From assembly GCA_020722315.1 (NCBI GenBank), contig DYLD01000004.1, positions 1-45,284 of the forward strand: 45,284 nucleotides of DNA, written 5' to 3'. This document shows, one piece after another, positions 26,538-35,863 of this stretch; within the stretch, counting starts at the first letter, position 1; each line of letters begins with the position of its first letter. Both the position numbers and the translations under genes were made by a program. The stretch is from Syntrophus aciditrophicus. GTDB taxonomy: Bacteria > Desulfobacterota > Syntrophia > Syntrophales > UBA5619. A model generated the notes under the pieces. That model saw only the letters and a program-made list of their open reading frames with translations. It was not told the origin of the DNA and searched no databases.

Positions 26538-27266
26538 CTACCCGGGACCAAGAGCGAATTGATTCATAAGAGGTGGATTGTAGAGGGGTTTTTCGGGGCT
26601 GCGAGGTATGCCTTGGATTCTAACCTTCCGTCCGATGACGTCTATTTTACCCTCGGCATAATACTGGATGGCCTGCGGGTAGATGCGGTGCTCTTCTTTT
26701 AAAATACGTTCAGCAAGGCTTTCTCCGTTATCGTCGTCATAAACAGGGACGACGGCTTGTATGATAATAGGCCCGGTATCCATTCCTTCGTCGGCAAAAT
26801 GGACGGTGCATCCAGAAAATCTGACCCCATAATCCGCCGCCTTCTTTTGTGCGTGGATGCCGGGGAAAGAGGGCAGCAGCGCCGGGTGGATGTTCATGAT
26901 CTTCATCGGGAAAGCCTTGAAGAATACCGGGGTGAGGACCCTCATGAAACCCGCCATCGCGACGAGCTCTACCTTTGAGTCGGCCAGAATTTCTATCATC
27001 CGCCTGTCGAAGGCCTCCCTGGTTTGAAAATCTCTGTGATCCACGACAGCCGTGCGGATATTGTGTTTTCTGCACCTTTCAAGCGCGTAAGCTTCTGGAT
27101 TATTGCTGATGACGATGCGTATCTCTGCGTCAAGCGTCCCGTCTTCTATGCGGTCTATTAGAGATTGCAGATTGGAACCGTTTCCGGAAACGAGTATGCC
27201 GAGAGGGATTTTTCGTTTCTGTGTTTTGGTTCCCCCGGTTTCAAATGTAACAAACGGCTCTTCCAT
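26538..27266 (-). CDS. purN: phosphoribosylglycinamide formyltransferase
   Basis: Transfers the formyl group from 10-formyl-THF to GAR, the third step of purine synthesis. The folate-dependent formyltransferase core begins at about residue 20: ILVSGNGSNLQSLID, then MNIHPALLPSFPG with the catalytic Asn and His, and GCTVHFADEGMDTGPII with the catalytic Asp. At 242 residues it is longer than the usual about 200, with extra polar residues before the core and a tail after it (RSPEKPLYNPPLMNQ). GAGAGGG upstream supports ATG 27266. It overlaps the end of purM by 26 bases, so the two are translated from one message. Confidence 0.95.
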   Translation of the reverse strand: MEEPFVTFETGGTKTQKRKIPLGILVSGNGSNLQSLIDRIEDGTLDAEIRIVISNNPEAYALERCRKHNIRTAVVDHRDFQTREAFDRRMIEILADSKVELVAMAGFMRVLTPVFFKAFPMKIMNIHPALLPSFPGIHAQKKAADYGVRFSGCTVHFADEGMDTGPIIIQAVVPVYDDDNGESLAERILKEEHRIYPQAIQYYAEGKIDVIGRKVRIQGIPRSPEKPLYNPPLMNQFALGPG

Positions 27267-28284
27267 CGCCCTCTCTCTTTTCTATCGTTCCCAGTGAATA
27301 GGCGTTTTCCCCCAGTTTTTCCAGACGATCGATGATTTCGGTTTCGTCGTTTTTTGCGACGATCAGAATCATTCCGATCCCCATGTTGAATACGCGGAAC
27401 ATTTCTGCTTCGTCAACCTTTCCGATTTCTTTGATCAGATGAAAGATCGGTGGAACAGGCCAGCTTTTCTTCTCGATAATGCTGCAGCATTGCGCGGGCA
27501 CGATGCGGGGTATGTTTTCGGTAAATCCTCCTCCGGTAATATGGACGATCCCATGGATGTGAAAGTTCTTTGCGATATTAAGAACCGGTTTCACGTAGAT
27601 TTTTGTCGGCCTGAGCAGTTCAAGTCCAAGAATTTCGTCAAATCCTTCCGGCTTATCCGTAGGCTTTAACTTGCCCTGTTCGAAAAGGATATGCCTGCAC
27701 AGAGAAAAACCGTTGCTGTGCAGACCTGAAGAGGCTATCCCGATGATCCGGTCGCCGACCCGGACTTCGGAGCCGTCGATTAACCTCTCCGCCTCGACGA
27801 CGCCGACACAGAAACCGGCGAGATCATATTCGCCGGGCTTGTAGAATCCGGGCATCTCCGCTGTTTCCCCTCCAATCAGGCAACAGCCGGCATCCGCGCA
27901 GCCCTTGACGATCCCCTCGACTATTTTAACGGATCTATCCACATCCAGTTTGCCGGTCGCCAGGTAATCGAGAAAGAAAAGCGGTTCGGCGCCCTGAACA
28001 ATAATATCGTTTACAGACATCGCAACCAGATCTATTCCGATTGTGTCGTGCTTGTTCATCAGTTGGGCTATCTTAACCTTCGTTCCGACGCCGTCGGTCG
28101 AAGAGACAAGAATCGGGTCTTTGATTCTTTTAATATCAAGATGGAAAAGCCCGCCAAAACCCCCTATGCCGCCGACCATCTCTCTGCGAGCGGTTTTTTT
28201 GATCAGAGGTTTAATTTTTTCTACAAACGAATTGGCCGCGTCAATATCAACTCCCGAATCCGCATATGTTGTTTCCTTTGTCAT
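27241..28284 (-). CDS. purM: phosphoribosylformylglycinamidine cyclo-ligase
   Basis: AIR synthetase, fifth step of purine synthesis: ATP-dependent ring closure of FGAM. From ATG 28284 the 347-residue protein starts MTKETTYADSGVDIDAANSF, aligning well with E. coli PurM ([20 protein letters not shown]); upstream TTG 28305 and ATG 28296 are in frame but less likely. GGAGGG lies 13-14 bases before the chosen start. Further motifs are GGIGGFGGLFHL, DGVGTKVKIA, GGETAEMPGFY and the C-terminal TGGGFTENIPR. It leads the purM-purN-pfk stretch. Confidence 0.96.
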   Translation of the reverse strand: MTKETTYADSGVDIDAANSFVEKIKPLIKKTARREMVGGIGGFGGLFHLDIKRIKDPILVSSTDGVGTKVKIAQLMNKHDTIGIDLVAMSVNDIIVQGAEPLFFLDYLATGKLDVDRSVKIVEGIVKGCADAGCCLIGGETAEMPGFYKPGEYDLAGFCVGVVEAERLIDGSEVRVGDRIIGIASSGLHSNGFSLCRHILFEQGKLKPTDKPEGFDEILGLELLRPTKIYVKPVLNIAKNFHIHGIVHITGGGFTENIPRIVPAQCCSIIEKKSWPVPPIFHLIKEIGKVDEAEMFRVFNMGIGMILIVAKNDETEIIDRLEKLGENAYSLGTIEKREGDGRAVCYI

Positions 28285-28380
28285 TTTCGAATTCATTCCC
28301 TCCAAAGCTTCAACCGCTTTCGCGGATCATGACTCTTTTACCGTTGCGACAGTATTGCAAAAGCCTTATGTGTCTTATAT

Positions 28381-28409
28381 ACTTTAACGTAGTCGTTGCT
28401 GAAAGTCAA
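28381..28409 (-). promoter_or_regulatory. candidate sigma70-type promoter for purM-purN
   Basis: On the minus strand TTGACT (28409-28404) is followed after 17 bases by TAAAGT (28386-28381). That is 5 of 6 and 4 of 6 matches to consensus. The start would be near 28374, with a leader of about 90 bases before purM. I see no recognisable purine riboswitch core in this leader. Confidence 0.5.
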
Positions 28410-28498
28410 ACCTTTCCTTGTCAGGCTGAGAGGTCTCTGTTTGTGGGTTCTCTGTATCGATTGGAAGATATATCCCGGGTATTTTGTTAGGTGCGGGC

Positions 28499-30949
28499 AT
28501 GGATGCGGTTTTGAAAATCATCGAAAAACTCGAGGCGCCGCTTTCTTTCGTCCAGTGGCATTCGTACAGCCGCCTTAAGTTTGTCGTCGATCTTGACTCG
28601 ACAGTCTTGTCGCTCTTGAATGAGCTGATGAGAGAAATAAGGCGGAGGAAATCCGACCGCCCGAATGAAATAGCATCACAAATAGACGGGATTTCACGGC
28701 TTTTCTCGGATTACCGAAACCTGTCCGCTGAAGAAAAGGTGAAACGCCTGAATCAGGTGAGTATCTCTGTGGCAGGATTAAAAAAAAATTTGTTGCAGAA
28801 ACAAGGAGGTTTAGAAGCTAGAGAAGAAACGGCAAAGGCGGAGACACACCTGGAATATTTTCTTGATGCACCCGTCAGCTCTTTGCCCGGTGTCGGTCCG
28901 AGAACAGCCGCTCTTTTTTCGCGCAAAAATCTGCACACCATAGAAGATTTGCTCTATTTTATTCCCCGTTGCTACGAGGACCGCCGCATTATCTCAATGA
29001 TTGCCGGAACCGTGCCGGGAAAGAGGCAGATCATTGTTGGCAGGGTAGCGCGGGCTGATATGCACTTCTACGGGAGAAGACGGATCTTTGAGGCAATTGT
29101 CGAAGACGCTTCGGGAGCCATCAAGGCGAAGTGGTTCAAAGGGCGTGAATCGTATCTTCGAAACGCCTTCAAGCCGGAAGCGCGTGTCATTCTTGCCGGT
29201 GAGATTGTCGGGTTTCCTTTTGAAAGAGAAATCATCCATCCTGATTTTGAAATTCTAAACGATAATGAAGACCATCTTCTCCATTTTAAGAGAATCGTTC
29301 CAGTTTATTCTGAAACGGAGGGCCTTCCCCAGAAAACAATTCGGAGAATTCTCTGGAACACTGTTCGTGATGTTGCACCGTCCATCCAAAGCCCGATTCC
29401 CCGCTGGATATCTAAGAAACGCTCCCTTATGGACCTTGACAGAGCCATCCGCATGGTCCATTTCCCCGATCATGATCAAAATATTGATTTATACCAGCAG
29501 ATACGCTCGGATGCCCACAGGCGGCTGATTTATGAAGAGCTGTTTTTCCTGCAACTCGGAATGGCGTTGAGAAAGAAGGAAAGGGGCCTGGAGCCAGGAA
29601 TTTCTTTTGACGTCAATCACGAAACGGTAGCGCAGTTTTTTAATAACCTGCCGTTCTCGCTCACGAACGCGCAACGAAGGGTGATAGATGAAATAAAAAA
29701 GGATATGGCCTCCAACGTTCCGATGAACAGACTGCTTCAGGGGGATGTCGGTTCAGGGAAAACGGTTGTTGCGATGTTTGCTATGGTTGTGGCGTGTGCA
29801 GGCGGATATCAGGCGGCAATGATGGTTCCTACCGAGATACTTGCCGAACAACATTTCCGGAATATATCGGGCCTGGCTCAAAAGATCGGAATTCGATGTG
29901 AGCTTTTGACGGGCAGTCTTAAGACACCCGAAAAAAATGAGATTATCAAGGCGATACAAAGCGGGCAGGCACAGCTTATCATTGGGACCCATTCGCTCAT
30001 ACAGGAAAAGGTCGCTTTCTTTAATCTGGGCCTGGCGGTCATCGATGAGCAACACCGTTTCGGCGTTCTCCAAAGGGCGACACTCCGGAAAAAAGGACCG
30101 CTTCCCGACGTACTGATTATGACCGCCACGCCCATTCCCCGCACACTGGCGATGACGGCGTATGGCGATCTTGATGTTTCGGTCATTGATGAACTTCCCC
30201 CGGGGAAAATAGCGCCAAAGACGAAGGTTTATCCGGAATCGCAGAGAGCTAGGGTCTATGAAATCATCCATCGACAAGCAGTCAAAGGCAATCAGGTGTT
30301 TATCATATACCCGCTTGTTGAAATCTCACAGAGCCTTGATTTGAAGGATGCGGTGCGCATGGCGGAACATCTTCAGAGAGATGTTTTCCCCGATTTAAAG
30401 ATCGGTCTGGTCCATGGACGGATGAAGGGAAAAGAAAAAGAAGAAATTATGGACGAATTCGCCAAAAAAAGGATAAACATCCTTGTCGCAACGACCGTCA
30501 TCGAGGTCGGGATCGATATTCCTGCCGCTTCGCTGATCGTGATTGAACACGCGGAGAGATTCGGACTGTCCCAGCTTCATCAATTAAGGGGTCGTGTTGG
30601 AAGGGGAGATGCCCAGTCTTATTGCATACTCCTTGTCTGGAAAACGGCCTCTGAAAATGCCCGTAAACGGCTTCGGATCATGGAAGAAACAGCGGATGGG
30701 TTCAGGATCGCGGAGGAGGATCTCTCTATACGCGGGCCGGGCGAGTTTTTAGGGGTCAGGCAATCGGGGCTTCCCGATTTCAGAATAGCCAATCTCGCCC
30801 GCGACGGGCTTATTCTGTCCGAGGCAAGGCAGGACGCTTTGTCAATCATTAACGATGATCCCCGCCTTGAATCCCCGGCAAACATGAACCTCAGAGAGGA
30901 ACTGATACGAAGGTGGAAAGGTAGACTCGAACTCGGAAGGATCGGATAG
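28499..30949 (+). CDS. recG: ATP-dependent DNA helicase RecG
   Basis: Branch-migrating helicase that remodels stalled forks and Holliday junctions. The product is about 816 residues from ATG 28499 (MDAVLKII); TTG 28484 is five codons upstream. The wedge/OB domain starts with VSSLPGVGPRTAALFSRKNL about 126 residues in. It is preceded by a helical N-terminal extension not found in E. coli RecG (693 residues). Helicase motifs are LLQGDVGSGKTVVA (Walker A), DEQHRFG (motif II), TATPIPRTLAM (III), ATTVIEVGIDIP and QLRGRVGRG (V and VI). The C-terminal end is typical (EEDLSIRGPGEFLGVRQSG). It is divergent from purM. Confidence 0.96.
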   Translation: MDAVLKIIEKLEAPLSFVQWHSYSRLKFVVDLDSTVLSLLNELMREIRRRKSDRPNEIASQIDGISRLFSDYRNLSAEEKVKRLNQVSISVAGLKKNLLQKQGGLEAREETAKAETHLEYFLDAPVSSLPGVGPRTAALFSRKNLHTIEDLLYFIPRCYEDRRIISMIAGTVPGKRQIIVGRVARADMHFYGRRRIFEAIVEDASGAIKAKWFKGRESYLRNAFKPEARVILAGEIVGFPFEREIIHPDFEILNDNEDHLLHFKRIVPVYSETEGLPQKTIRRILWNTVRDVAPSIQSPIPRWISKKRSLMDLDRAIRMVHFPDHDQNIDLYQQIRSDAHRRLIYEELFFLQLGMALRKKERGLEPGISFDVNHETVAQFFNNLPFSLTNAQRRVIDEIKKDMASNVPMNRLLQGDVGSGKTVVAMFAMVVACAGGYQAAMMVPTEILAEQHFRNISGLAQKIGIRCELLTGSLKTPEKNEIIKAIQSGQAQLIIGTHSLIQEKVAFFNLGLAVIDEQHRFGVLQRATLRKKGPLPDVLIMTATPIPRTLAMTAYGDLDVSVIDELPPGKIAPKTKVYPESQRARVYEIIHRQAVKGNQVFIIYPLVEISQSLDLKDAVRMAEHLQRDVFPDLKIGLVHGRMKGKEKEEIMDEFAKKRINILVATTVIEVGIDIPAASLIVIEHAERFGLSQLHQLRGRVGRGDAQSYCILLVWKTASENARKRLRIMEETADGFRIAEEDLSIRGPGEFLGVRQSGLPDFRIANLARDGLILSEARQDALSIINDDPRLESPANMNLREELIRRWKGRLELGRIG

Positions 30950-31162
30950 ATTTTGTTCTTCGCACATTTCGTAACGTCTCCAAAAACTGCTAAATTCCTT
31001 TGACAAAATCGTTTCTGTTGATGTAAGTAGCACTGTGGTTGTCTTGTAGCTTGGTTTGGGTTCGTTGCAGACAAAATCCCCCAGACAAACGAAATCTTTT
31101 AACATTTTTTACCGACTGTTCTGGGGACTTATGAATAGAAAAAACGAAACGGGAGAAAAAAA

Positions 31163-32479
31163 ATGAAAAGGGTCATTAACCTGGGATTGATAGGTTTTGG
31201 AACGATCGGCACAGGTGTCGTAAGGCTCCTGCAGGCAAACGGAGAGCTGATTGCCGAGAGGTTGGGTGCAAAGCTGAATCTGAAAAGAATTGCGGATCTT
31301 GACATCGTCAGGTCAAGAGGCGTCAGCGTTCCCGAAGGGGTTTTAACGACCAGGGCTGATGATATTCTTAATGACCCTGAAATTGACATAGTTATTGAAC
31401 TGATGGGTGGATATGAGCCTGCCCGGACTTTCATCTTGAAAGCAATTGACAACAATAAACACGTCTGTACGGCCAACAAGGCCCTTTTGGCCGCCCACGG
31501 GGATGAACTGTTCAAAAGCGCAAATAAAAAAGGGATCAATATCGGCTTTGAGGCAAGTGTGGGAGGGACAATTCCTGTTATCAAGACGATAAAGGAAAGC
31601 CTGATCGCGAACCGTATCGAATCGATTGCGGCAATTGTCAACGGAACCTCAAACTATATCCTGAGTAAAATGACCGATGAAGGTGGTTCTTTTCAGGATG
31701 TCCTCAAAGAGGCTCAATCACTGGGATTTGCCGAGGCGGATCCTACCTTTGACATTGAGGGGATAGACGCCTTACACAAACTGGCAATTCTACTTTCTCT
31801 TTCCTACGGCGGAAAGGTTCATTTGAATGATCTGCACCGTGAAGGGATATCGACAATAACCGAGCAGGATATTGCGTTTGCGAAGGAACTCGGATACAGG
31901 ATTAAACTGCTGGCTTTGGCGATCCGTCGCGGCCGAAAGATTGAAGCAAGACTCCACCCGACGATGATCCCGCTCGATCATATCCTAGCCAATGTAAACA
32001 GCAATTTCAATGCGTTTCATATTATCGGTAATGCGTCGGACTCTGTTTTTCTCTACGGTCAGGGGGCGGGCATGATGCCGACTGCAAGCGCCGTTCTCGG
32101 TGATGTTGTCGATATTTCAAGAGATTTACTGAAGGGAATTGCGGGGCGGGTCCCTCCGAGGGTTCTTGATGAAGAGAAGATCCAGGAAATAGCACTATTG
32201 CCGTTCGCTGATGTCACGACCAACTACTATTTCCGTTTTTCCGCCGTCGATCGTCCCGGTGTCTTGTCGCGGATAGCCGGAATCCTTGGAAAAAACAATA
32301 TCAGCATTGCGGCGGTGATTCAGAAGGGACGGAAGGAAAACGGGGCCGTGCCGATTGTTATGACGACCTACAAGGCCAGGGAAAGGGACGTTCAGAAGGC
32401 CCTCGGTCAAATCGACAGGCTTGATGTGGTGATGGGAAAGACAATGCTGATACGGATAGAGGACAAGAAGCTGTCATGA
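31163..32479 (+). CDS. hom: homoserine dehydrogenase
   Basis: Reduces aspartate semialdehyde to homoserine with NAD(P)H, the branch point to threonine and methionine. The 438-residue protein has an N-terminal Rossmann motif GFGTIGTGVV (11-20), substrate-domain motifs NKALLA, EASVGGTIPVIKTIKESL, IVNGTSNYILSKM and GFAEADPTFDIEGIDALHKL, and a C-terminal ACT domain (about 350-438: FRFSAVDRPGVLSRIAGILG), the likely site of threonine feedback. GGGAG supports ATG 31163. The upstream gap 30950-31162 (213 bases) contains no gene; TTGACA at 31000-31005 has only a weak -10 (TGTAAG) after it. The TGA overlaps the ATG of the next gene by 4 bases. Confidence 0.96.
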   Translation: MKRVINLGLIGFGTIGTGVVRLLQANGELIAERLGAKLNLKRIADLDIVRSRGVSVPEGVLTTRADDILNDPEIDIVIELMGGYEPARTFILKAIDNNKHVCTANKALLAAHGDELFKSANKKGINIGFEASVGGTIPVIKTIKESLIANRIESIAAIVNGTSNYILSKMTDEGGSFQDVLKEAQSLGFAEADPTFDIEGIDALHKLAILLSLSYGGKVHLNDLHREGISTITEQDIAFAKELGYRIKLLALAIRRGRKIEARLHPTMIPLDHILANVNSNFNAFHIIGNASDSVFLYGQGAGMMPTASAVLGDVVDISRDLLKGIAGRVPPRVLDEEKIQEIALLPFADVTTNYYFRFSAVDRPGVLSRIAGILGKNNISIAAVIQKGRKENGAVPIVMTTYKARERDVQKALGQIDRLDVVMGKTMLIRIEDKKLS

Positions 32480-33693
32480 AATATATTATTTTATTGGCCG
32501 ACGGAATGGCCGATTTTCCTGTTGATTCGCTGGACCAAAAAACGCCGCTTGAATACGCAAACACGCCGAATATGGACAGAATCGCCTCACGGGGGATCAT
32601 TAGCCTTATACACACAATTCCGGACGGGCTTCCGCCCGGCAGCGATGTCGCAAACCTCGCCGTTCTGGGTTATGATTCCCGCCTTTTTTATACGGGCAGG
32701 GCGCCATTCGAGGCGGCAAGCATGGGGATCGCGCTTTCTAAAGAAGATGTTGCCTTTAGATGCAACCTGGTTACGTTGGGCAATTCCATTGACCCGGTGA
32801 TGGAAGATTTTACGGCCGGTCATATCTCTTCCCAAGAAGCCAAACAGATCATGGCCGATATGAATGCGGCGGTAAAATCGGACGATTTTCGTTTCTACCC
32901 CGGTGTCGGCTATAGGAATCTTCTTTTGTGGAAGCGGGGAAAAGAAAGGTTAAAAACCACGCCGCCGCATGATATAACCGGCAAAAGGATTGCGCCATAC
33001 CTTCCTGAGGGCGAGGACGCGCCCGCGATCAGAAGTCTGATGACGCTTTCCCATGAGGTGCTTAAAGACCATCCTGTCAACAGGGAAAGAGTATCCAAGG
33101 GTCTAAAACCGGCAAGCTCGATATGGCTCTGGGGGCAGGGTAGGGCGCCTAATGTTCAGAAATTCAGGGACAGATTTCATATAAACGGCGGCATGATATC
33201 CGCAGTAGATCTGTTAAACGGCATTGCGGTAAGCACAGGGCTGGAGTTACTGAAGGTGGAAGGGGCAACCGGTTACACGGATACGAATTATCTCGGAAAG
33301 GCCAAAAAGGCCCTTTGGGCCCTCGAACATCTCGATTTTGTCTTCCTCCACGTTGAGGCGACCGATGAAATGGGCCATGAGGGAAACGTTGAGGGAAAGG
33401 TAAAGGCGATTGAGGATTTCGACCAAAAGGTAGTGGGAACTGTTCTGGACGGATTGCCTTCTTTGGGCGAGTACAGGGTGGCGGTCTTAAGCGATCATCC
33501 CACGCCGATCGTTCTGAAGACACACATCTCGGATCCGAGTCCACTTGCCCTTTTGTCTTCCCGTTCGCAGGAGAACCAAAATAGAGGAATCGCATTCGGG
33601 GAGAAGGCTGCCAGGATGTCAGGCAACCTTGTTTCACCGGGTTTTAGGTTTATGGAACATTTTATCGGCGATCTGAGGACGCTCTTTGGATAA
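32476..33693 (+). CDS. apgM-like alkaline-phosphatase-fold protein, probable homoserine kinase
   Basis: By fold this is a member of the archaeal-type cofactor-independent phosphoglycerate mutase family. The metal-binding LLADGMAD (D9), the nucleophile region PGSDVANLAVLGYD (S56), YTGRAPFEAAS, HVEATDEMGHEG and SDHPTP are all present in 405 residues. Its start codon overlaps the hom stop (ATGA), so it is translationally coupled to the threonine pathway. Relatives next to hom or thrC in organisms without thrB have been proposed as homoserine kinases (the 'proposed homoserine kinase' subfamily). I favour that role from context; plain phosphoglycerate mutase remains possible. No thrB or thrC is in the window. 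Confidence 0.85.
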   Translation: MKYIILLADGMADFPVDSLDQKTPLEYANTPNMDRIASRGIISLIHTIPDGLPPGSDVANLAVLGYDSRLFYTGRAPFEAASMGIALSKEDVAFRCNLVTLGNSIDPVMEDFTAGHISSQEAKQIMADMNAAVKSDDFRFYPGVGYRNLLLWKRGKERLKTTPPHDITGKRIAPYLPEGEDAPAIRSLMTLSHEVLKDHPVNRERVSKGLKPASSIWLWGQGRAPNVQKFRDRFHINGGMISAVDLLNGIAVSTGLELLKVEGATGYTDTNYLGKAKKALWALEHLDFVFLHVEATDEMGHEGNVEGKVKAIEDFDQKVVGTVLDGLPSLGEYRVAVLSDHPTPIVLKTHISDPSPLALLSSRSQENQNRGIAFGEKAARMSGNLVSPGFRFMEHFIGDLRTLFG

Positions 33694-34135
33694 GAACCTT
33701 GTAAAGATCAGGGTGATTTACGCGGATACGGATGCGATGGGCATCGTTTATCACACCAATTACATCAAATGGTTCGAGATCGGAAGAACCGAGCTTTTCC
33801 GCGATAGAGGACTTCTTTACAAAGATGTCGAACACTTGGGATACGCACTGCCGTTGACACAGGTCTTTTGTCATTACTATTGGCCGGCGAGATACGATGA
33901 TATCGTTCTTTTAGAGACGCGGATCGCGTTTGTTAAACGCGCCAGCATGAAATTTGCTTATCGGATATGGGATGAAAAGAACGAAAAATTGCTTGTCGAA
34001 GGGTCGACTGTTCATGCCTGCACGGATAGAACGGGAAAGATCGTCCGTATCCCGTTGCTTATAATGGATAAAATTGAAAAGGTAAATTCAGGATTGAAGG
34101 AGAGAAGGTTACGACATGGCGAAAAAATTGGATAA
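33686..34135 (+). CDS. YbgC/FadM-type acyl-CoA thioesterase (4HBT hotdog fold)
   Basis: Hydrolyses acyl-CoA thioesters. The 149-residue length and the active-site segment YADTDAMGIVYHTNYIKWFE (catalytic Asp16, with H23 in the YHTNY signature) match the 4-hydroxybenzoyl-CoA thioesterase family. The YbgC branch often acts on short-chain or aromatic acyl-CoA. The start is TTG 33686, overlapping the apgM-like stop by 8 bases, with GAGGA upstream. It is not near tol-pal genes here, unlike E. coli ybgC. Followed, with a 20-base overlap, by a TPR membrane protein. Confidence 0.88.
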   Translation: MDKNLVKIRVIYADTDAMGIVYHTNYIKWFEIGRTELFRDRGLLYKDVEHLGYALPLTQVFCHYYWPARYDDIVLLETRIAFVKRASMKFAYRIWDEKNEKLLVEGSTVHACTDRTGKIVRIPLLIMDKIEKVNSGLKERRLRHGEKIG

Positions 34136-34784
34136 GAAAATCCTTGAAGAACCCGATGCGCTTACGTTGTTTTTTGCCCACGCGAGAGTATTTATAGAAA
34201 CCAACCGCAAGAAAATATATTTTGGATCCGCCATATTGCTCGGCATTTTTATTCTGGCGGCAGGGTTTTATATGTATCACACCCACTACGAAACAAAGGC
34301 CATTGAGTTTTATAATAAGACGTTGAACGGCAACATGGCCTCTGCAGAAAAAGGCGAGGAAGCCGTGAAGAACCTCAAGGATCTGATTGCAAAATATCCC
34401 CGCAGCAACGCGGCCACGCTTGGATACTACAGGTTGGGGAGTTTATATGACAGACAGAACAAAACCGATGAGGCTATTTCATGCTATTTGGAATTCGTCA
34501 AACGCTCCTCACCCGAAAGCGATCTGGTTACGCTGGCCTACAGTTCTCTTGGGGCACTGGAGGAACAGAAAAAAAATCTAAAGAAGGCTCTCGAGTATTA
34601 TGAAATGGCAATGAAAACCAAAACGGCCTCGTCGTTTGAAGGGCTGAATTTCCAAAACATGGCCAGAATCTACGAGGCGATGAATGACACAGGGAAAGCG
34701 GGGGAGTTTTACAAAAAGGCGTTGTCGAAGACCTCCGATCCCATTATGACGTTAATGATAAAAAGAAAATTGTCTCATTTGTAA
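34116..34784 (+). CDS. single-pass membrane protein with TPR repeats (YfgM-like)
   Basis: 222 residues: a polar N terminus, one membrane helix at about 34-54 (IYFGSAILLGIFILAAGFYM), then a periplasm-facing domain with tetratricopeptide-like repeats (about 75-215: NLKDLIAKYPRSNAATLGYYRLG, DEAISCYLEFVKRS, KKALEYYEMAM, GKAGEFYKKAL). The layout resembles YfgM/ancillary SecYEG-translocon and tetratricopeptide periplasmic proteins, but the match is structural rather than clear family identity. AGAAGG supports ATG 34116. It overlaps the thioesterase gene and precedes a DnaJ-type gene, so a role in protein folding or envelope quality control is possible. Confidence 0.75.
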   Translation: MAKKLDKKILEEPDALTLFFAHARVFIETNRKKIYFGSAILLGIFILAAGFYMYHTHYETKAIEFYNKTLNGNMASAEKGEEAVKNLKDLIAKYPRSNAATLGYYRLGSLYDRQNKTDEAISCYLEFVKRSSPESDLVTLAYSSLGALEEQKKNLKKALEYYEMAMKTKTASSFEGLNFQNMARIYEAMNDTGKAGEFYKKALSKTSDPIMTLMIKRKLSHL

Positions 34785-34865
34785 CAAAAAACTCAGCGGT
34801 GTATCGTTTGGGCCTGTCTGATGGATGGCTTTGAAGGATGCTGATTGTGATGAGGGACATAGCAG

Positions 34866-35792
34866 ATGGCGGATGATTATTATAAAATACTGGGGATAGA
34901 GAAAAATGCCGATCAGGAAGAGATAAAGAAGGCGTACCGCAAACTGGCATTAAAATATCATCCCGACCGGAATCCGAATAACCGGGAAGCCGAGGAAAAA
35001 TTCAAGAAAATCAGCGAGGCCTATGCGGTCCTCAGTGATGGTGAAAAGCGTAAACAATACGATACGTTCGGATCCGATCAATTCAGTCAGCGTTACAGCC
35101 AGGAGGACATCTTCAGAAATGTCGATCTGAATGAAATACTCAGGGGTTTTGGTTTCGGGAGTTTTCGCGGAGGTTCCAGAAGAGGCGGATTCACGTTTTC
35201 AACTGGCAGCGATCCCTTTGCAGATTTGTTTCGTGGAGGACAAACCTATTACAATGTACCGGAAAAAGGCGAGGATCTGGTATATAACCTCTCTATAACA
35301 CTCGAAGAAGCAGTGTCGGGGGCAGAAAAAAAGATTTCGTTGCGCAGCGGGCGCGATATCAATGAAATCACCGTAAAGATCCCCAAAGGCATCAATACGG
35401 GTAAAAAACTCAGGGTTGCCGGTAAGGGATATCCTGGAAGGAATAACGGACCCAGCGGAGATTTGTATCTGAATATCACAGTTTTGCCTCATCCGATTTT
35501 TGCCAGGGACGGCAACGACATATACATAGAGAAAGCGATTTCGTTTTCCCAGGCGGTTCTCGGATGCAGTATTGAAGTCCCGACAATCGAGGGATCGCTG
35601 AAGAGAATCAAGATTCCGGCCGGAACCCAGTGCGGCACAAAGATACGAATGAAAGGCTACGGTGTACCTGCGCTCAAGGGGTCAGGTTCGGCCAACGGGG
35701 ACCAATTCGTAAAGGTCACCGTGAGCGTTCCTAAAAAGCTGTCCGGTAACCAGTTGAATGTTATCAAAAAACTGGCCGAGGAAGGCCTCTGA
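34866..35792 (+). CDS. DnaJ/CbpA-type co-chaperone lacking the zinc finger
   Basis: Hsp40 co-chaperone that stimulates DnaK ATPase. The J domain spans 5-70 with the HPD motif at 32-34 (KYHPDRNPN). A Gly/Phe-rich linker follows (about 95-125: [18 protein letters not shown]), then the two C-terminal substrate-binding beta-domains (about 135-300: [66 protein letters not shown]). The CxxCxGxG zinc repeats of DnaJ proper are absent, so it is a type II (CbpA-like) protein. GAGGG upstream supports ATG 34866. dnaK and grpE are not in this window. Confidence 0.92.
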   Translation: MADDYYKILGIEKNADQEEIKKAYRKLALKYHPDRNPNNREAEEKFKKISEAYAVLSDGEKRKQYDTFGSDQFSQRYSQEDIFRNVDLNEILRGFGFGSFRGGSRRGGFTFSTGSDPFADLFRGGQTYYNVPEKGEDLVYNLSITLEEAVSGAEKKISLRSGRDINEITVKIPKGINTGKKLRVAGKGYPGRNNGPSGDLYLNITVLPHPIFARDGNDIYIEKAISFSQAVLGCSIEVPTIEGSLKRIKIPAGTQCGTKIRMKGYGVPALKGSGSANGDQFVKVTVSVPKKLSGNQLNVIKKLAEEGL

Positions 35793-35863
35793 TTATGCCT
35801 ATAAGATATGTTATGTAAACTTAAAGTCTTTCAAGAAGGCGAACGATCCCAGAGTGAGACCTT

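Noticed and set aside
28285-28498. Possible purine riboswitch before purM
   Set aside because: No conserved loop-loop core of the purine riboswitch class can be found in the leader on either strand.
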